From: NAT127 sp034717695
GTDB taxonomy: Bacteria > Pseudomonadota > Gammaproteobacteria > Pseudomonadales > Porticoccaceae
Assembly: GCA_034717695.1 (NCBI GenBank)
Contig: JAYELS010000048.1
Coordinates: 1 to 64,000, forward strand
Length of the DNA: 64,000 nucleotides
Direction: 5' to 3'
In this document: piece after piece, positions 7,275 to 16,801 of the stretch
How positions within the stretch are numbered: the first letter of the stretch is position 1
How the letters are laid out: each line of letters starts with the position of its first letter
Notes under the pieces: model-generated
What the model saw: only the letters and a program-made list of their open reading frames with translations
What the model was told of the DNA's origin: nothing
Database searches by the model: none
Position numbers and translations under genes: made by a program

Positions 7275-8241
7275 GGGGCTCGCCGTCGAGGGCGACAGGG
7301 CAGCTCGCCAGGTAGCGGCGCCGCGCCGCCCGCAGGGCACGCTGGGCTGCGCCGGGGGTGATGGGCACGAAGCGCAGCGCATCCCCCGGGGCGAGCCGCG
7401 CCAGGCGGTCCAGGTCGAGGGACAGCAGGGTGCCGAGGCGGGGGTAGCCGCCGAGGGTCTGGTGGTCCCGCATCAGCACGATGGGCTGGCCGTCGGGGGG
7501 CAGCTGGATGGTCCCCGGCACCACCGCCTCCGAGAGCAGGGCCAGGGGCGGGACGTCGAGGGCCGCGCCGGCGAGGCGATACCCCATGCGGTCGCATTGG
7601 CGACTCAGGTGGTAGACGGTGTCGAAGAAACGGCGCCGCAGGTGGCGGGGAAGATCGCCGGGCTGGCCGGCGGGAATCACCCTGAGGGCACAGATGTCGT
7701 CGCCCCCTTCCGGATAGGCCGGGCGCAGCGGGGCGGGGAGGGCGAAGCGCCGGGCAGGGCCCGGGAGGGGATTCACCGGGAGCAGGTCCCCCCTGGCGAG
7801 GGGCCGCCCGGCGATGCCGCCCAGGCCCTCCCGCGCCACGGTGGCGGCACTGCCGAAGGGGGTGGCCACCGCGAAACCGCCCCGCACCGCGAGATACAGG
7901 GGGCCGCCCCGGGGCGTTGGGCCGAGGCTCAAGCGATCCCCGGCCGCGAGCCTTAAGCCCTGCCACGGGGGGGCCGGCTGGCCATTCACCGCGAGGGGCG
8001 CGGCGGGGCCGGTGAGGGTCGCCAGCAGTGGCGCCAGGGCCTCCAGCACCAGTCCCCCCAGGGCGATTTCCAGGGCCGGGGCATTGGCGGGGTTGCCGCA
8101 CAGGCGGTTGGCCCAGGCAAAGCTTTCCCCGTCGAGGGGGCCGGCGCTGGTGAGCCCCAGGTGCAGCACGCCGCGCCGCCCCAGATCCTGAACCGAGGTG
8201 AGGGGGCCGGGCTGGATGACCCTGAGGCCCGGGGTGTTCAC
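7270..8241 (-). CDS. pxpC: 5-oxoprolinase subunit C (biotin-dependent carboxyltransferase-like)
   Basis: KipA/PxpC family (323 aa), which with PxpA and PxpB forms the ATP-dependent 5-oxoprolinase that opens pyroglutamate to glutamate. Recognisable features are the N-terminal GLRVIQPGPLTSVQDLGR-type segment and the DGQPIVLMRDHQTLGGYP region. A GTG start at 8239-8241 overlaps the pxpB stop (GTGA), giving the expected N-terminus; the frame upstream has no methionine in a sensible place. It is the last gene of pxpA-pxpB-pxpC. Confidence 0.9.
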   Translation of the reverse strand: MNTPGLRVIQPGPLTSVQDLGRRGVLHLGLTSAGPLDGESFAWANRLCGNPANAPALEIALGGLVLEALAPLLATLTGPAAPLAVNGQPAPPWQGLRLAAGDRLSLGPTPRGGPLYLAVRGGFAVATPFGSAATVAREGLGGIAGRPLARGDLLPVNPLPGPARRFALPAPLRPAYPEGGDDICALRVIPAGQPGDLPRHLRRRFFDTVYHLSRQCDRMGYRLAGAALDVPPLALLSEAVVPGTIQLPPDGQPIVLMRDHQTLGGYPRLGTLLSLDLDRLARLAPGDALRFVPITPGAAQRALRAARRRYLASCPVALDGEPL

Positions 8242-8915
8242 AGCTCGCCCCCCAGGGCGAGGTAGTCGGCCCGGCCGACCGGGCGAAAGCGCACCCGGTC
8301 CCCCACCGCGAAGGGCATGGGCGGGTCGGCGCCGGGGTCGAACAGCGGGGTGGGGCACAGGCCGATCAGGTGCCAGCCCCCGGGGGATGCCTGGGGGTAG
8401 ACCGCCGTCTGGCGGTTGGCGATGGCCACCGCCCCCTTCGGCACCCGGGTGCGGGGTGTCGCCCGGCGGGGCACCGCGAGGCGCGGGTCGAGATCCCCGA
8501 GGTAGGCGAACCCCGGGGCGAAGCCGATGGCCAGCACCCGGTACTCCCGCTCGCTGTGGCAGGCGATGACGCCGTCTTCCCCGAGGCCGCTGTGGCGGGC
8601 GATGGCGGCGAGGTCGGGGCCCGCCTCGGGGCTGTAGTACACCGGCAGTTCGAGGGTCTTGCCCGGGGGGAGGGGGGCGTCGTCGAGGTCCGCCAGCAGG
8701 GCGGCGATGCGCCGCCGCAATGCCGCCGGGGTGATGCGCAGGGGTTCGTGGATCACCAGCAGGGTGGCAAAGCCGGGCACCAGATCCCGGGCCAGGTCGC
8801 CGAGGCCCGCCGCCAGCCGCGCCCGGGCGGCGGCGATGCGGGCGCTGGTGTCCGGCCCCGGGGCGGTGGCGAACTCGATGCGCAGGGCGCTGTCGCCGGC
8901 GATGCGGATTTTCAC
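8238..8915 (-). CDS. pxpB: 5-oxoprolinase subunit B
   Basis: KipI/PxpB family (225 aa). It carries the ACHSEREYRVLAIGFAPGF-like core and the VPRRATPRTRVPKGAVAIA region found in this allophanate-hydrolase-subunit-1 fold. The GTG start at 8915 overlaps the pxpA stop by four bases. It forms a complex with PxpC and works with PxpA in the cytoplasm to recycle 5-oxoproline, a damage product of glutamine and glutamate. Confidence 0.9.
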   Translation of the reverse strand: MKIRIAGDSALRIEFATAPGPDTSARIAAARARLAAGLGDLARDLVPGFATLLVIHEPLRITPAALRRRIAALLADLDDAPLPPGKTLELPVYYSPEAGPDLAAIARHSGLGEDGVIACHSEREYRVLAIGFAPGFAYLGDLDPRLAVPRRATPRTRVPKGAVAIANRQTAVYPQASPGGWHLIGLCPTPLFDPGADPPMPFAVGDRVRFRPVGRADYLALGGEL

Positions 8916-9646
8916 GGCCGGGCGTGGGCCAGCTGGCGGATCAGGCGGATTTCCTCCACCCCCGCCGGGTTGTCGCCGTGGACGCAGAGGGTGTCGGCGG
9001 CGATGGCCAGGGTGCGGCCACTGGCGGTGGTGACGGTGCCCTCGGCGCACAGCTGGCGCACCTGGTCGAGCATCCGCCCCCGGTCGTGGACCGCCCCCGG
9101 CAGGGCGCGGGGCAGCAGCAGGCCGTCGTCCCCGTAGGCGCGGTCGGCAAAGGTTTCGAACACCAGGCCCACCCCGTGGCGGGCCGCCTCCTCCCGGTGG
9201 CGCTCGGCATCACCGGTGGCGAGCAGCATCAGGCTGTGGACCTCGGGCAGTTCCGCGAGGGCCCGGAGCACCGCGGCGCGGATGTCGGCGTTGGCCATCA
9301 TGTCGTTGTAGAGGGCGCCGTGGGGCTTGACGTAACTGACGGTGAGGCCAAAGGCGGCCGCCATGCCGGCGAGGGCCGCCACCTGGTAGTGGATCAGGGC
9401 GATCAGCGCCTCCGCCGAGTGGGGCACCGATACCCGCCCCTGGTTGGCGGGGTCGGCGTAGCCCGGGTGGGCGCCGATGGCGACCCCGTGGTCCCGGGCC
9501 AGGGCCAGGGTTCGGCGCATGGTGAGGGGGCCGCCGGCGTGCAGGCCGCAGGCGATGTTGGCGAGATCGATATGGGGCATGACCGCCGCGTCAGGGCTGT
9601 CGTCCACCGCGCCGGACCATTCCCCCAGGTCACAGTTGAGCAGCAC
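8912..9646 (-). CDS. pxpA: 5-oxoprolinase subunit A (LamB/YcsF family)
   Basis: PxpA family (244 aa), first gene of the operon. Family hallmarks: LNCDLGEW at the N-terminus, MPHIDLANIACGLHAGGP, AIGAHPGYAD and SYVKPHGALYN. The family length (about 245-250 aa) is matched by starting at the GTG at 9646; the frame extends upstream without similarity. It is divergent from the HopJ-family gene across 122 bases. Confidence 0.92.
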   Translation of the reverse strand: MLLNCDLGEWSGAVDDSPDAAVMPHIDLANIACGLHAGGPLTMRRTLALARDHGVAIGAHPGYADPANQGRVSVPHSAEALIALIHYQVAALAGMAAAFGLTVSYVKPHGALYNDMMANADIRAAVLRALAELPEVHSLMLLATGDAERHREEAARHGVGLVFETFADRAYGDDGLLLPRALPGAVHDRGRMLDQVRQLCAEGTVTTASGRTLAIAADTLCVHGDNPAGVEEIRLIRQLAHARP

Positions 9647-9768
9647 TGTCGCGGCCTCGGGACGGAATGGGGCCAGTGTACCCGATCCGCGCCGACCCGC
9701 ACCCTGCCACCATGACAGCGGCGGCGCCGTCTGATAGCCTTCGCGGCCCCTTCCCACAGGACGCTTCC

Positions 9769-10128
9769 GTGAACGATTTCGACCGCGCCAGGGCCGACTT
9801 CCGCCTGGCCATCCAGCGCCAGGACCACCCCTTCGCCGCCACCCTCGCCTTCGTCGACCAGTGGTTCGATTACAGCCCGAGCGCCTTCAGCAACGGCCCG
9901 GTGAGCAACGCCGCGGACCAGAATCAGGGCAGCTGCAAGGTATTTGCCCTGGCGCGGCTGCTCGATCTCGACCGGGACGAGGCCCTGCGCTGCTTCGGCG
10001 AACATTACCGGGAGGTGCTCGCCACCCCCGACGCCGACAACCACCGCAACCTGCGCCAGCTGCAGGCCGCCGGCCTCGACGCCGTCGCCTTCGACGCCTT
10101 CCCCCTGCGGCGCAAGGGGCAGGGCTGA
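9769..10128 (+). CDS. HopJ type III effector family protein
   Basis: Small protein of 119 aa in the HopJ family: central FDYSPSAFSNGPVSNAADQNQGSCKVFALA region and a FGEHYREVLATP segment. Homologues are widespread in free-living marine gammaproteobacteria without type III secretion, so an effector role should not be assumed. The GTG start at 9769 gives the usual short form; a longer frame from 9667 would add an atypical N-terminus. minC begins two bases after its stop, so it is read with the min operon. Confidence 0.75.
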   Translation: MNDFDRARADFRLAIQRQDHPFAATLAFVDQWFDYSPSAFSNGPVSNAADQNQGSCKVFALARLLDLDRDEALRCFGEHYREVLATPDADNHRNLRQLQAAGLDAVAFDAFPLRRKGQG

Positions 10129-10129
10129 G

Positions 10130-10831
10130 ATGGACGGCGGCGACCTGACCCTGCGGGCGGCCCTGGTGCCCCTCACCACCCTGTCCTTCGACAACCTGGA
10201 CCTCCCCGCCATCCGCGCCATCCTGGCGCAAAAGCAGGCGGATGCCCCGGCGCTGTTCAACAACCTGCCCTGCGTGATCGACCTGGCCGGTCTCGACCCC
10301 GGGCTGATCCCCCTCGCCGATCTCCACGCCCTGTGCCTGGACTGTGGCCTGTTGCCCATCGCTGTGCGCAACGTCTCCGAGCCCTGGGCGGGGCAGCTGG
10401 CGCCCCTGCGCCTCGCCGACCTCGGCAAGGGCAACCAGCGCCGGGTGGCGACCCCGGAGCCCGCCGCCGGGGATGCCGCCCCGGTCGCCCCCGAGGCCGC
10501 GCCGAGCCGGGCGCTCAGGGTCCACACCGGCAATGTCCGCTCCGGCCAGCAGCTCCATTTTGATGGCGACCTGGTGATCCAGGGCATGGTCAGCCCCGGG
10601 GCCGAGGTGCTCGCCACCGGCGATATCCACGTCTATGGCGCCCTGCGGGGCCGGGTGCTGGCGGGCATCAAGGGGGATGAGAGCGCCGTCATCGGCTGCC
10701 AGCAGTTCGACGGCGAGCTGGTGGCCATCGCCGGCCACTACCGTATCTTCGACACCGACCATCCCCACCGGGACCAGGGGGTGGTGATCCGCCTCGACGA
10801 TGGCAGCTTGAATATCAGCACCCTTTCATAA
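10130..10831 (+). CDS. minC: Septum site-determining protein MinC
   Basis: FtsZ polymerisation inhibitor (233 aa). The N-terminal domain (about 1-105) meets FtsZ. A proline/alanine-rich linker (about 108-125) follows, then the C-terminal beta-helix that dimerises and binds MinD, with the HTGNVRSGQQ and GDIHVYGALRGRVLAG repeats. The start lies two bases after the HopJ gene stop; minD follows after 114 bases. It blocks division at the cell poles with MinD. Confidence 0.95.
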   Translation: MDGGDLTLRAALVPLTTLSFDNLDLPAIRAILAQKQADAPALFNNLPCVIDLAGLDPGLIPLADLHALCLDCGLLPIAVRNVSEPWAGQLAPLRLADLGKGNQRRVATPEPAAGDAAPVAPEAAPSRALRVHTGNVRSGQQLHFDGDLVIQGMVSPGAEVLATGDIHVYGALRGRVLAGIKGDESAVIGCQQFDGELVAIAGHYRIFDTDHPHRDQGVVIRLDDGSLNISTLS

Positions 10832-10945
10832 ATACTGCCGCCCCTTGAGCGCCGGGCCCCGGGCGGGCCCGCGCCAGCGTCTTTTCAGGGTTCCGAGGCC
10901 GCCTTTGCCTGCCCTGAAGCATTACTGGCAGAGAGGATGTGAACC

Positions 10946-11752
10946 GTGGCAAAGATTATCGTTGTGACCTCCGGCAAGGGCGGGGTGGGAAAGACCACCA
11001 CCAGCGCCGCCTTTTCCACCGCGCTCGCCCTCAAGGGCTTCAAGACCGTGGTGATCGATTTCGACGTGGGCCTGCGCAACCTCGACCTGGTGATGGGTTG
11101 CGAGCGGCGCGTGGTCTACGACTTCGTCAACGTGGTGCAGGGCGAGGCCAACCTGCGCCAGGCGCTGATCAAGGACAAGCGGGTCGACAACCTGTTCGTG
11201 CTGCCCGCCTCCCAGACCCGGGACAAGGAAGCCCTCACCCCCGCCGGTGTCGAGCGGGTGCTGGAGGAGCTCGGCAAGGAGTTCGACTACATCGTCTGCG
11301 ACTCCCCCGCCGGCATCGAGCACGGCGCCCACATGGCCCTCTACTACGCCGAGGAAGCGATCATCGTCACCAACCCGGAAGTCTCCTCGGTACGGGACTC
11401 CGACCGCATCATCGGCATCCTGCAAAGCAAGTCCCGCCTCGCCGAGAACGGCGGCAGCGTCAAGGAGCACCTGCTCCTCACCCGCTACAACCCCGAGCGG
11501 GTGGAGCGGGGGGAGATGCTCTCCGTCAAGGATGTGGAGGAGATCCTCGCCATTCCCCTCCTCGGGGTGATCCCCGAGTCGGAGGCGGTGCTCAAGGCCT
11601 CCAACCAGGGCGTACCCGTGGTGCACGACAATGACAGCGATGCCGGCCAGGCCTACGAGGACGCCGTCGCCCGCTACCTCGGTGAGGATCGCCCCCACCG
11701 GTTTCTCGAGAAGCAGCGCAAGGGCTTCCTCAAACGCGTATTCGGAGGCTGA
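10946..11752 (+). CDS. minD: Septum site-determining ATPase MinD
   Basis: Deviant Walker A ATPase (268 aa) with GKGGVGKTT (10-18), which cycles between cytoplasm and membrane and recruits MinC. The C-terminus ends in a short amphipathic lysine-rich helix (FLKRVFGG), the membrane-targeting sequence. It starts with GTG, eight bases after GAGAGGA. minE begins one base after its stop. Confidence 0.97.
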   Translation: MAKIIVVTSGKGGVGKTTTSAAFSTALALKGFKTVVIDFDVGLRNLDLVMGCERRVVYDFVNVVQGEANLRQALIKDKRVDNLFVLPASQTRDKEALTPAGVERVLEELGKEFDYIVCDSPAGIEHGAHMALYYAEEAIIVTNPEVSSVRDSDRIIGILQSKSRLAENGGSVKEHLLLTRYNPERVERGEMLSVKDVEEILAIPLLGVIPESEAVLKASNQGVPVVHDNDSDAGQAYEDAVARYLGEDRPHRFLEKQRKGFLKRVFGG

Positions 11753-11753
11753 C

Positions 11754-12008
11754 ATGAGCTTGCTCGATTATTTCCGCAAACAGCGCAAATCCAGCGCCAG
11801 CGTCGCCAAGGAGCGCCTGCAGATCCTGGTGGCCCACGACCGGGTGCGCACCAACGGCCCCGAGTACCTGACCCAGCTGCACCAGGAGATCCTGGCGGTG
11901 ATCCGCAAGTACGTGCCCATCGGCGACGAGGACGTGCGGGTCCAGCTGGAGCAGCAGGGCACCACCTCGGTGCTGGAGCTGAACGTCACCCTCCCCGAGG
12001 ACAAGTGA
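11754..12008 (+). CDS. minE: Cell division topological specificity factor MinE
   Basis: 84 aa, the normal MinE length. The N-terminal amphipathic segment (MSLLDYFRKQ), the MinD-binding helix around residues 15-30 (VAKERLQILVAHDR) and the C-terminal topological domain are all present. MinE stimulates the MinD ATPase and produces the pole-to-pole oscillation. The last gene of the operon, it is followed by a strong hairpin. Confidence 0.97.
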   Translation: MSLLDYFRKQRKSSASVAKERLQILVAHDRVRTNGPEYLTQLHQEILAVIRKYVPIGDEDVRVQLEQQGTTSVLELNVTLPEDK

Positions 12009-12013
12009 CACCC

Positions 12014-12043
12014 GGGGCGCGGCATTCCCCGGTGCCGCGCCCC
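12014..12043 (+). terminator. Hairpin after minE
   Basis: Perfect 11-base arms GGGGCGCGGCA and TGCCGCGCCCC with an 8-base loop begin five bases after the minE stop. No T-run follows, so it may be a weak or factor-assisted terminator or an mRNA 3' stabiliser. Confidence 0.5.
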
Positions 12044-12058
12044 GCGACCATCCCAAGC

Positions 12059-12087
12059 TCGCCACCGGGCGCCCGCGGCGGTAAAAT
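12059..12087 (+). promoter_or_regulatory. Candidate promoter of argG
   Basis: TCGCCA (12059-12064), a 17-base spacer and TAAAAT (12082-12087) lie about 50 bases before the argG start. The -35 is a four-of-six match. No ARG box was recognised. Confidence 0.4.
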
Positions 12088-12134
12088 GCCCCGCTTAAAT
12101 CCTGTCATCCACCTCCCCACCCAGGAGTTTCCCC

Positions 12135-13352
<1,218 letters not shown>

Positions 13353-13437
13353 TGGGGCAGGGCGGCTGATCGGGCGGGGGATTGGGGGTGCCTTTTCTCC
13401 CGTTTTTTTCGCTGTACAATGATTCAGTGTTCTATAG

Positions 13438-13479
13438 TTGACCCAGGTCATTCGGCGGTCACAGGGGGCCGGCGATAAT
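13438..13479 (+). promoter_or_regulatory. Candidate FNR/Anr-type promoter of the cbb3 operon
   Basis: TTGACCCAGGTCAT (13438-13451) matches seven of ten conserved positions of the FNR box TTGAT-N4-ATCAA. GATAAT (13474-13479) fits a -10 element, placing the box centre near -41.5 from the expected start site, the class II spacing. cbb3 oxidase genes are commonly induced by FNR-type regulators at low oxygen. The weaker right half-site is the main doubt. Confidence 0.5.
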
Positions 13480-13550
13480 CCGGCCACGAGACCTAACCCC
13501 CCTCGCCGGGCCCCCAGGGGCCCCTTCTCCGACAGAGACAGGATATTTCA

Positions 13551-14987
13551 ATGAGCGGTATTGCTGCGACCGGTCATGGGCCGGATTACAACGTCAAGGT
13601 GGTCAAACAGTTCACCATCATGACGGTGGTGTGGGGCATCGTCGGCATGCTGGTGGGGGTGGTAATCGCCGCCCAGCTGGCGTTCCCCGACCTCAATGTC
13701 GGCCCCTGGTTTCACTTCGGCCGGCTGCGGCCCCTCCACACCAACGCGGTGATCTTCGCCTTCGGCGGCTGCGCCCTCTTTGCCTCGTCCTACTGGGTGG
13801 TGCAGCGCACCTGCCAGGCGCGGCTGTTCGGCGGCTGGCTGGTGCCCTTCACCTTCTGGGGCTGGCAGGCGATCATCGTCGCCGCCGCCATCACTCTGCC
13901 CCTCGGCTACACCAGCACCAAGGAATACGCCGAGCTGGAGTGGCCCATCGACATCGCCATCGCCATCGTCTGGGTCAGCTACGCGGTGGTGTTCTTCGGC
14001 ACCATCCTGCGCCGCAAGCCCAAGCACATCTACGTGGCCAACTGGTTCTTCGGCGCCTTCATCCTCACCGTGGCGATGCTGCACATCGTCAACAGCGCGG
14101 CCATGCCGGTGACCCTGTGGAAGTCCTACTCCGCCTACGCCGGCGCCGTGGACGCCATGATCCAGTGGTGGTACGGCCACAACGCCGTGGGCTTTTTCCT
14201 CACCGCTGGCTTTCTCGGCATGATGTACTACTTCGTGCCCAAGCAGGCCGGGCGGCCGGTGTATTCCTACCGCCTGTCCATCGTCCACTTCTGGGCGCTG
14301 ATCGCCATCTACATCTGGGCCGGCCCCCACCACCTGCACTACTCGGCGCTACCGGACTGGGTGCAGAGCCTCGGCATGGTGATGTCGCTGATCCTCCTGG
14401 CGCCCTCCTGGGGCGGCATGATCAACGGCATCATGACCCTCTCGGGGGCCTGGGACAAACTGCGCACCGACCCCACCCTGCGCTTTCTGGTGGTGTCCCT
14501 GTCGTTCTACGGCATGTCCACCTTCGAGGGGCCGATGATGGCCATCAAGACGGTGAACGCCCTGTCCCACAACACCGACTGGACCATCGGCCACGTCCAT
14601 TCAGGGGCGCTGGGCTGGGTGGCGATGGTGTCCATCGGCGCCCTTTATCACCTCATTCCGGTGCTGTGGCGCAAGCGGGAGATGTACAGCGTGCCGCTGA
14701 TCAACCTGCACTTCTGGATGTCCACCATCGGCACCGTGCTGTACATCGCCTCCATGTGGGTCAACGGCATCGCCCAGGGGCTGATGTGGCGCGCCTTCAA
14801 CGCCGACGGCTCCCTCACCTACAGCTTCGCCGAATCCATCGAGGCGAGTTACCCCGGCTACCTGGTGCGGCTGCTCGGCGGCTTCATCTTCTTCGCCGGC
14901 ATGCTGGTAATGGCCTACAACGTCTGGCGCACGGTGAGGAGCGAGGATGAACCCGCCCCTGCCGAGGCCCGGGTCCAGGCAGCCTGA
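13551..14987 (+). CDS. ccoN: cbb3-type cytochrome c oxidase subunit I
   Basis: Catalytic membrane subunit (478 aa, about twelve helices) carrying haem b and the haem b3-CuB site. Family segments include RPLHTNAVIFAFGG, QWWYGHNAVGFFLTAGFLG and YIWAGPHHLHY, with histidines for the haems and CuB. It reduces oxygen with high affinity and pumps protons. First gene of ccoNOQP; ccoO starts 11 bases after its stop. Confidence 0.97.
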   Translation: MSGIAATGHGPDYNVKVVKQFTIMTVVWGIVGMLVGVVIAAQLAFPDLNVGPWFHFGRLRPLHTNAVIFAFGGCALFASSYWVVQRTCQARLFGGWLVPFTFWGWQAIIVAAAITLPLGYTSTKEYAELEWPIDIAIAIVWVSYAVVFFGTILRRKPKHIYVANWFFGAFILTVAMLHIVNSAAMPVTLWKSYSAYAGAVDAMIQWWYGHNAVGFFLTAGFLGMMYYFVPKQAGRPVYSYRLSIVHFWALIAIYIWAGPHHLHYSALPDWVQSLGMVMSLILLAPSWGGMINGIMTLSGAWDKLRTDPTLRFLVVSLSFYGMSTFEGPMMAIKTVNALSHNTDWTIGHVHSGALGWVAMVSIGALYHLIPVLWRKREMYSVPLINLHFWMSTIGTVLYIASMWVNGIAQGLMWRAFNADGSLTYSFAESIEASYPGYLVRLLGGFIFFAGMLVMAYNVWRTVRSEDEPAPAEARVQAA

Positions 14988-14998
14988 GGAGAGCGCCC

Positions 14999-15613
14999 AT
15001 GAAACACGACATCATCGAAAAGAACCTCGGCCTCATGATCGTGCTGATCCTGATCGCGGTGAGCTTCGGCGGCCTGGCCCAGATCGTGCCGCTGTTCTTC
15101 AGCAAGGAGACCACCGAGCCCCTGGAAGGCCTTAAGCCCTACACGGCGCTGCAGCTGGAAGGCCGCGATATCTATATCCGCGAGGGCTGCCACGTGTGCC
15201 ACACCCAGATGGTGCGGCCGCTGCGGGCCGAGACCGAGCGCTACGGCCATTACTCGGTGGCGGGGGAGGGCGTCTACGAGCGGCCCTTCCTGTGGGGCTC
15301 CAAGCGCACCGGGCCGGATCTCGCCCGGGTCGGCGGCCGCTACAGCGACGACTGGCACAAGGCCCACCTCTACAACCCCCGGGACGTGGTGCCCGAGTCC
15401 AACATGCCGGCCTATCCCTGGCTGTTCCGCAATCTGGTGACCGGCGAGGACACCGCCGCCAAGATGACCGCCCTGCGCAAGCTCGGGGTGCCCTACTCGG
15501 ACGAGGACATCGCCAACGCGGCGGCACCCTTCGCCGGCGGCCAGGTGAAGGAGGTTGATGCCCTGGTGGCCTACCTTCAGCAGCTCGGCGTGCTGATCAA
15601 GCAAAAGCGCTGA
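14999..15613 (+). CDS. ccoO: cbb3-type cytochrome c oxidase subunit II (monohaem cytochrome c)
   Basis: 204 aa. One N-terminal transmembrane helix (about 11-32) is followed by a periplasmic cytochrome c domain with the haem motif C64-x-x-C67-H68 (CHVCHTQ). It accepts electrons from CcoP and passes them to CcoN. The length and the YGHYSVAGEGVYERPFLWGS region are typical. Confidence 0.97.
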   Translation: MKHDIIEKNLGLMIVLILIAVSFGGLAQIVPLFFSKETTEPLEGLKPYTALQLEGRDIYIREGCHVCHTQMVRPLRAETERYGHYSVAGEGVYERPFLWGSKRTGPDLARVGGRYSDDWHKAHLYNPRDVVPESNMPAYPWLFRNLVTGEDTAAKMTALRKLGVPYSDEDIANAAAPFAGGQVKEVDALVAYLQQLGVLIKQKR

Positions 15614-15623
15614 GGGCCGGGCC

Positions 15624-15827
15624 ATGGACCAGGGTACCTTGCAGGGCATCGCCACCATCCTCGCCATGGTGGCATTTCTCGGGGTTTGCTGGTGGGCCTA
15701 CAGCGGCCACAAGAAGCAGGATTTCGAGGAGGCGTCGCAATTGCCCTTCGCGGACGACGCCAGCGACAGTGGCGCCGACGGTGACGGGGCGTCGGACAGC
15801 ATCAACAAGCAGCGAGGCGGAGCATGA
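15624..15827 (+). CDS. ccoQ: cbb3-type cytochrome c oxidase subunit IV
   Basis: Small subunit (67 aa) with one transmembrane helix (about 9-26) followed by a charged, acidic tail. CcoQ stabilises the CcoNO-CcoP complex. Its stop overlaps the ccoP start by four bases (ATGA). Confidence 0.93.
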   Translation: MDQGTLQGIATILAMVAFLGVCWWAYSGHKKQDFEEASQLPFADDASDSGADGDGASDSINKQRGGA

Positions 15828-16717
15828 GCAGTTTCTGGAGCTGGTGGGTCATCGTACTGGTGGTCATCAACATCGTCGGCGCCCTGTGGCTGCTGTTCGC
15901 CAACCGCAAGGTGGAGGTGCGCGGCCCCAGCGGTGACGCCCCCAAGACCGGCCACGTCTACGACGGCATCGAGGAGTACGACAACCCGCTGCCCGGCTGG
16001 TGGTTCAAGATGTTCGTCGGCACTGCCGTGTTCTCGGTGATCTACCTGATCCTCTACCCCGGGCTCGGCAACTTCAAGGGCGTGCTCGACTGGACCTCCA
16101 CCGGCGAGTGGCGGGCCGACGTGGCGGCGGCGGATGAAAAGTACGGGCCCCTGTTCGCCCGCTACAAGGATACCCCGGTGGAAGACCTGGCCCTCGACCC
16201 GGAGGCCATGAAGATGGGCGCCCGGCTGTTCGCCAACAACTGCTCGGTGTGCCACGGCACCGACGGGCGGGGCGGCTACGGCTTTCCCAACCTCGCCGAC
16301 GGCGACTGGCTCTACGGCGGCAGCCCGGACAACATCCACGCCTCCATCGCCCAGGGCCGCGCCGGCATGATGACCCCCTTCGGCCAGATCCTCGGCGAGG
16401 CCGGCGTGGTGGACGCCGCCAACTACGTGTTCAGCCTGAGCGGGCGCGACCACGATGCCGAGAGCGCGGCGCGGGGCGGCAAGCTGTTCGCCACCTACTG
16501 CGTGGCCTGCCACGGGGCCGACGCCAAGGGCAACCAGCTGCTCGGCGCCCCCAACCTGACGGACAACATCTGGCTCTACGGCGGTTCCCCGGAGATCGTC
16601 AAGCACACCATCCGCAACGGTCGCCAGGGCAACATGCCCGCCCAGCAGGATCTGCTCAAGGACGACAAGATCCACCTGCTGGCCGCCTACGTGTACAGTC
16701 TGTCCCACCAGGACTGA
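15824..16717 (+). CDS. ccoP: cbb3-type cytochrome c oxidase subunit III (dihaem cytochrome c)
   Basis: 297 aa with two transmembrane helices (about 7-25 and 61-79) and two periplasmic cytochrome c domains with haem motifs C140-x-x-C143-H144 and C226-x-x-C229-H230. The repeated WLYGGSP segments (162-168 and 250-256) are typical. It receives electrons from soluble cytochromes. Confidence 0.97.
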   Translation: MSSFWSWWVIVLVVINIVGALWLLFANRKVEVRGPSGDAPKTGHVYDGIEEYDNPLPGWWFKMFVGTAVFSVIYLILYPGLGNFKGVLDWTSTGEWRADVAAADEKYGPLFARYKDTPVEDLALDPEAMKMGARLFANNCSVCHGTDGRGGYGFPNLADGDWLYGGSPDNIHASIAQGRAGMMTPFGQILGEAGVVDAANYVFSLSGRDHDAESAARGGKLFATYCVACHGADAKGNQLLGAPNLTDNIWLYGGSPEIVKHTIRNGRQGNMPAQQDLLKDDKIHLLAAYVYSLSHQD

Positions 16718-16731
16718 CAGCGGGCCCTGCC

Positions 16732-16763
16732 GGGGGCGGAGGGCCCATCCTCTCTCCGCCCCC
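16732..16763 (+). terminator. Hairpin between ccoP and ccoG
   Basis: Arms GGGGGCGGAG (16732-16741) and CTCCGCCCCC (16754-16763) form a perfect 10-base stem just after ccoP, with no T-run. It may partly end transcription or protect the 3' end of the structural-gene mRNA, lowering expression of the assembly genes. Confidence 0.45.
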
Positions 16764-16801
16764 CGCCCACCAGATCCAACCCCATCCCAGTGGAGAACCC
16801 C

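Noticed and set aside
9769..10128. Type III secretion effector
   Set aside because: HopJ-family name only; no secretion genes in the window and the gene is linked to minCDE.
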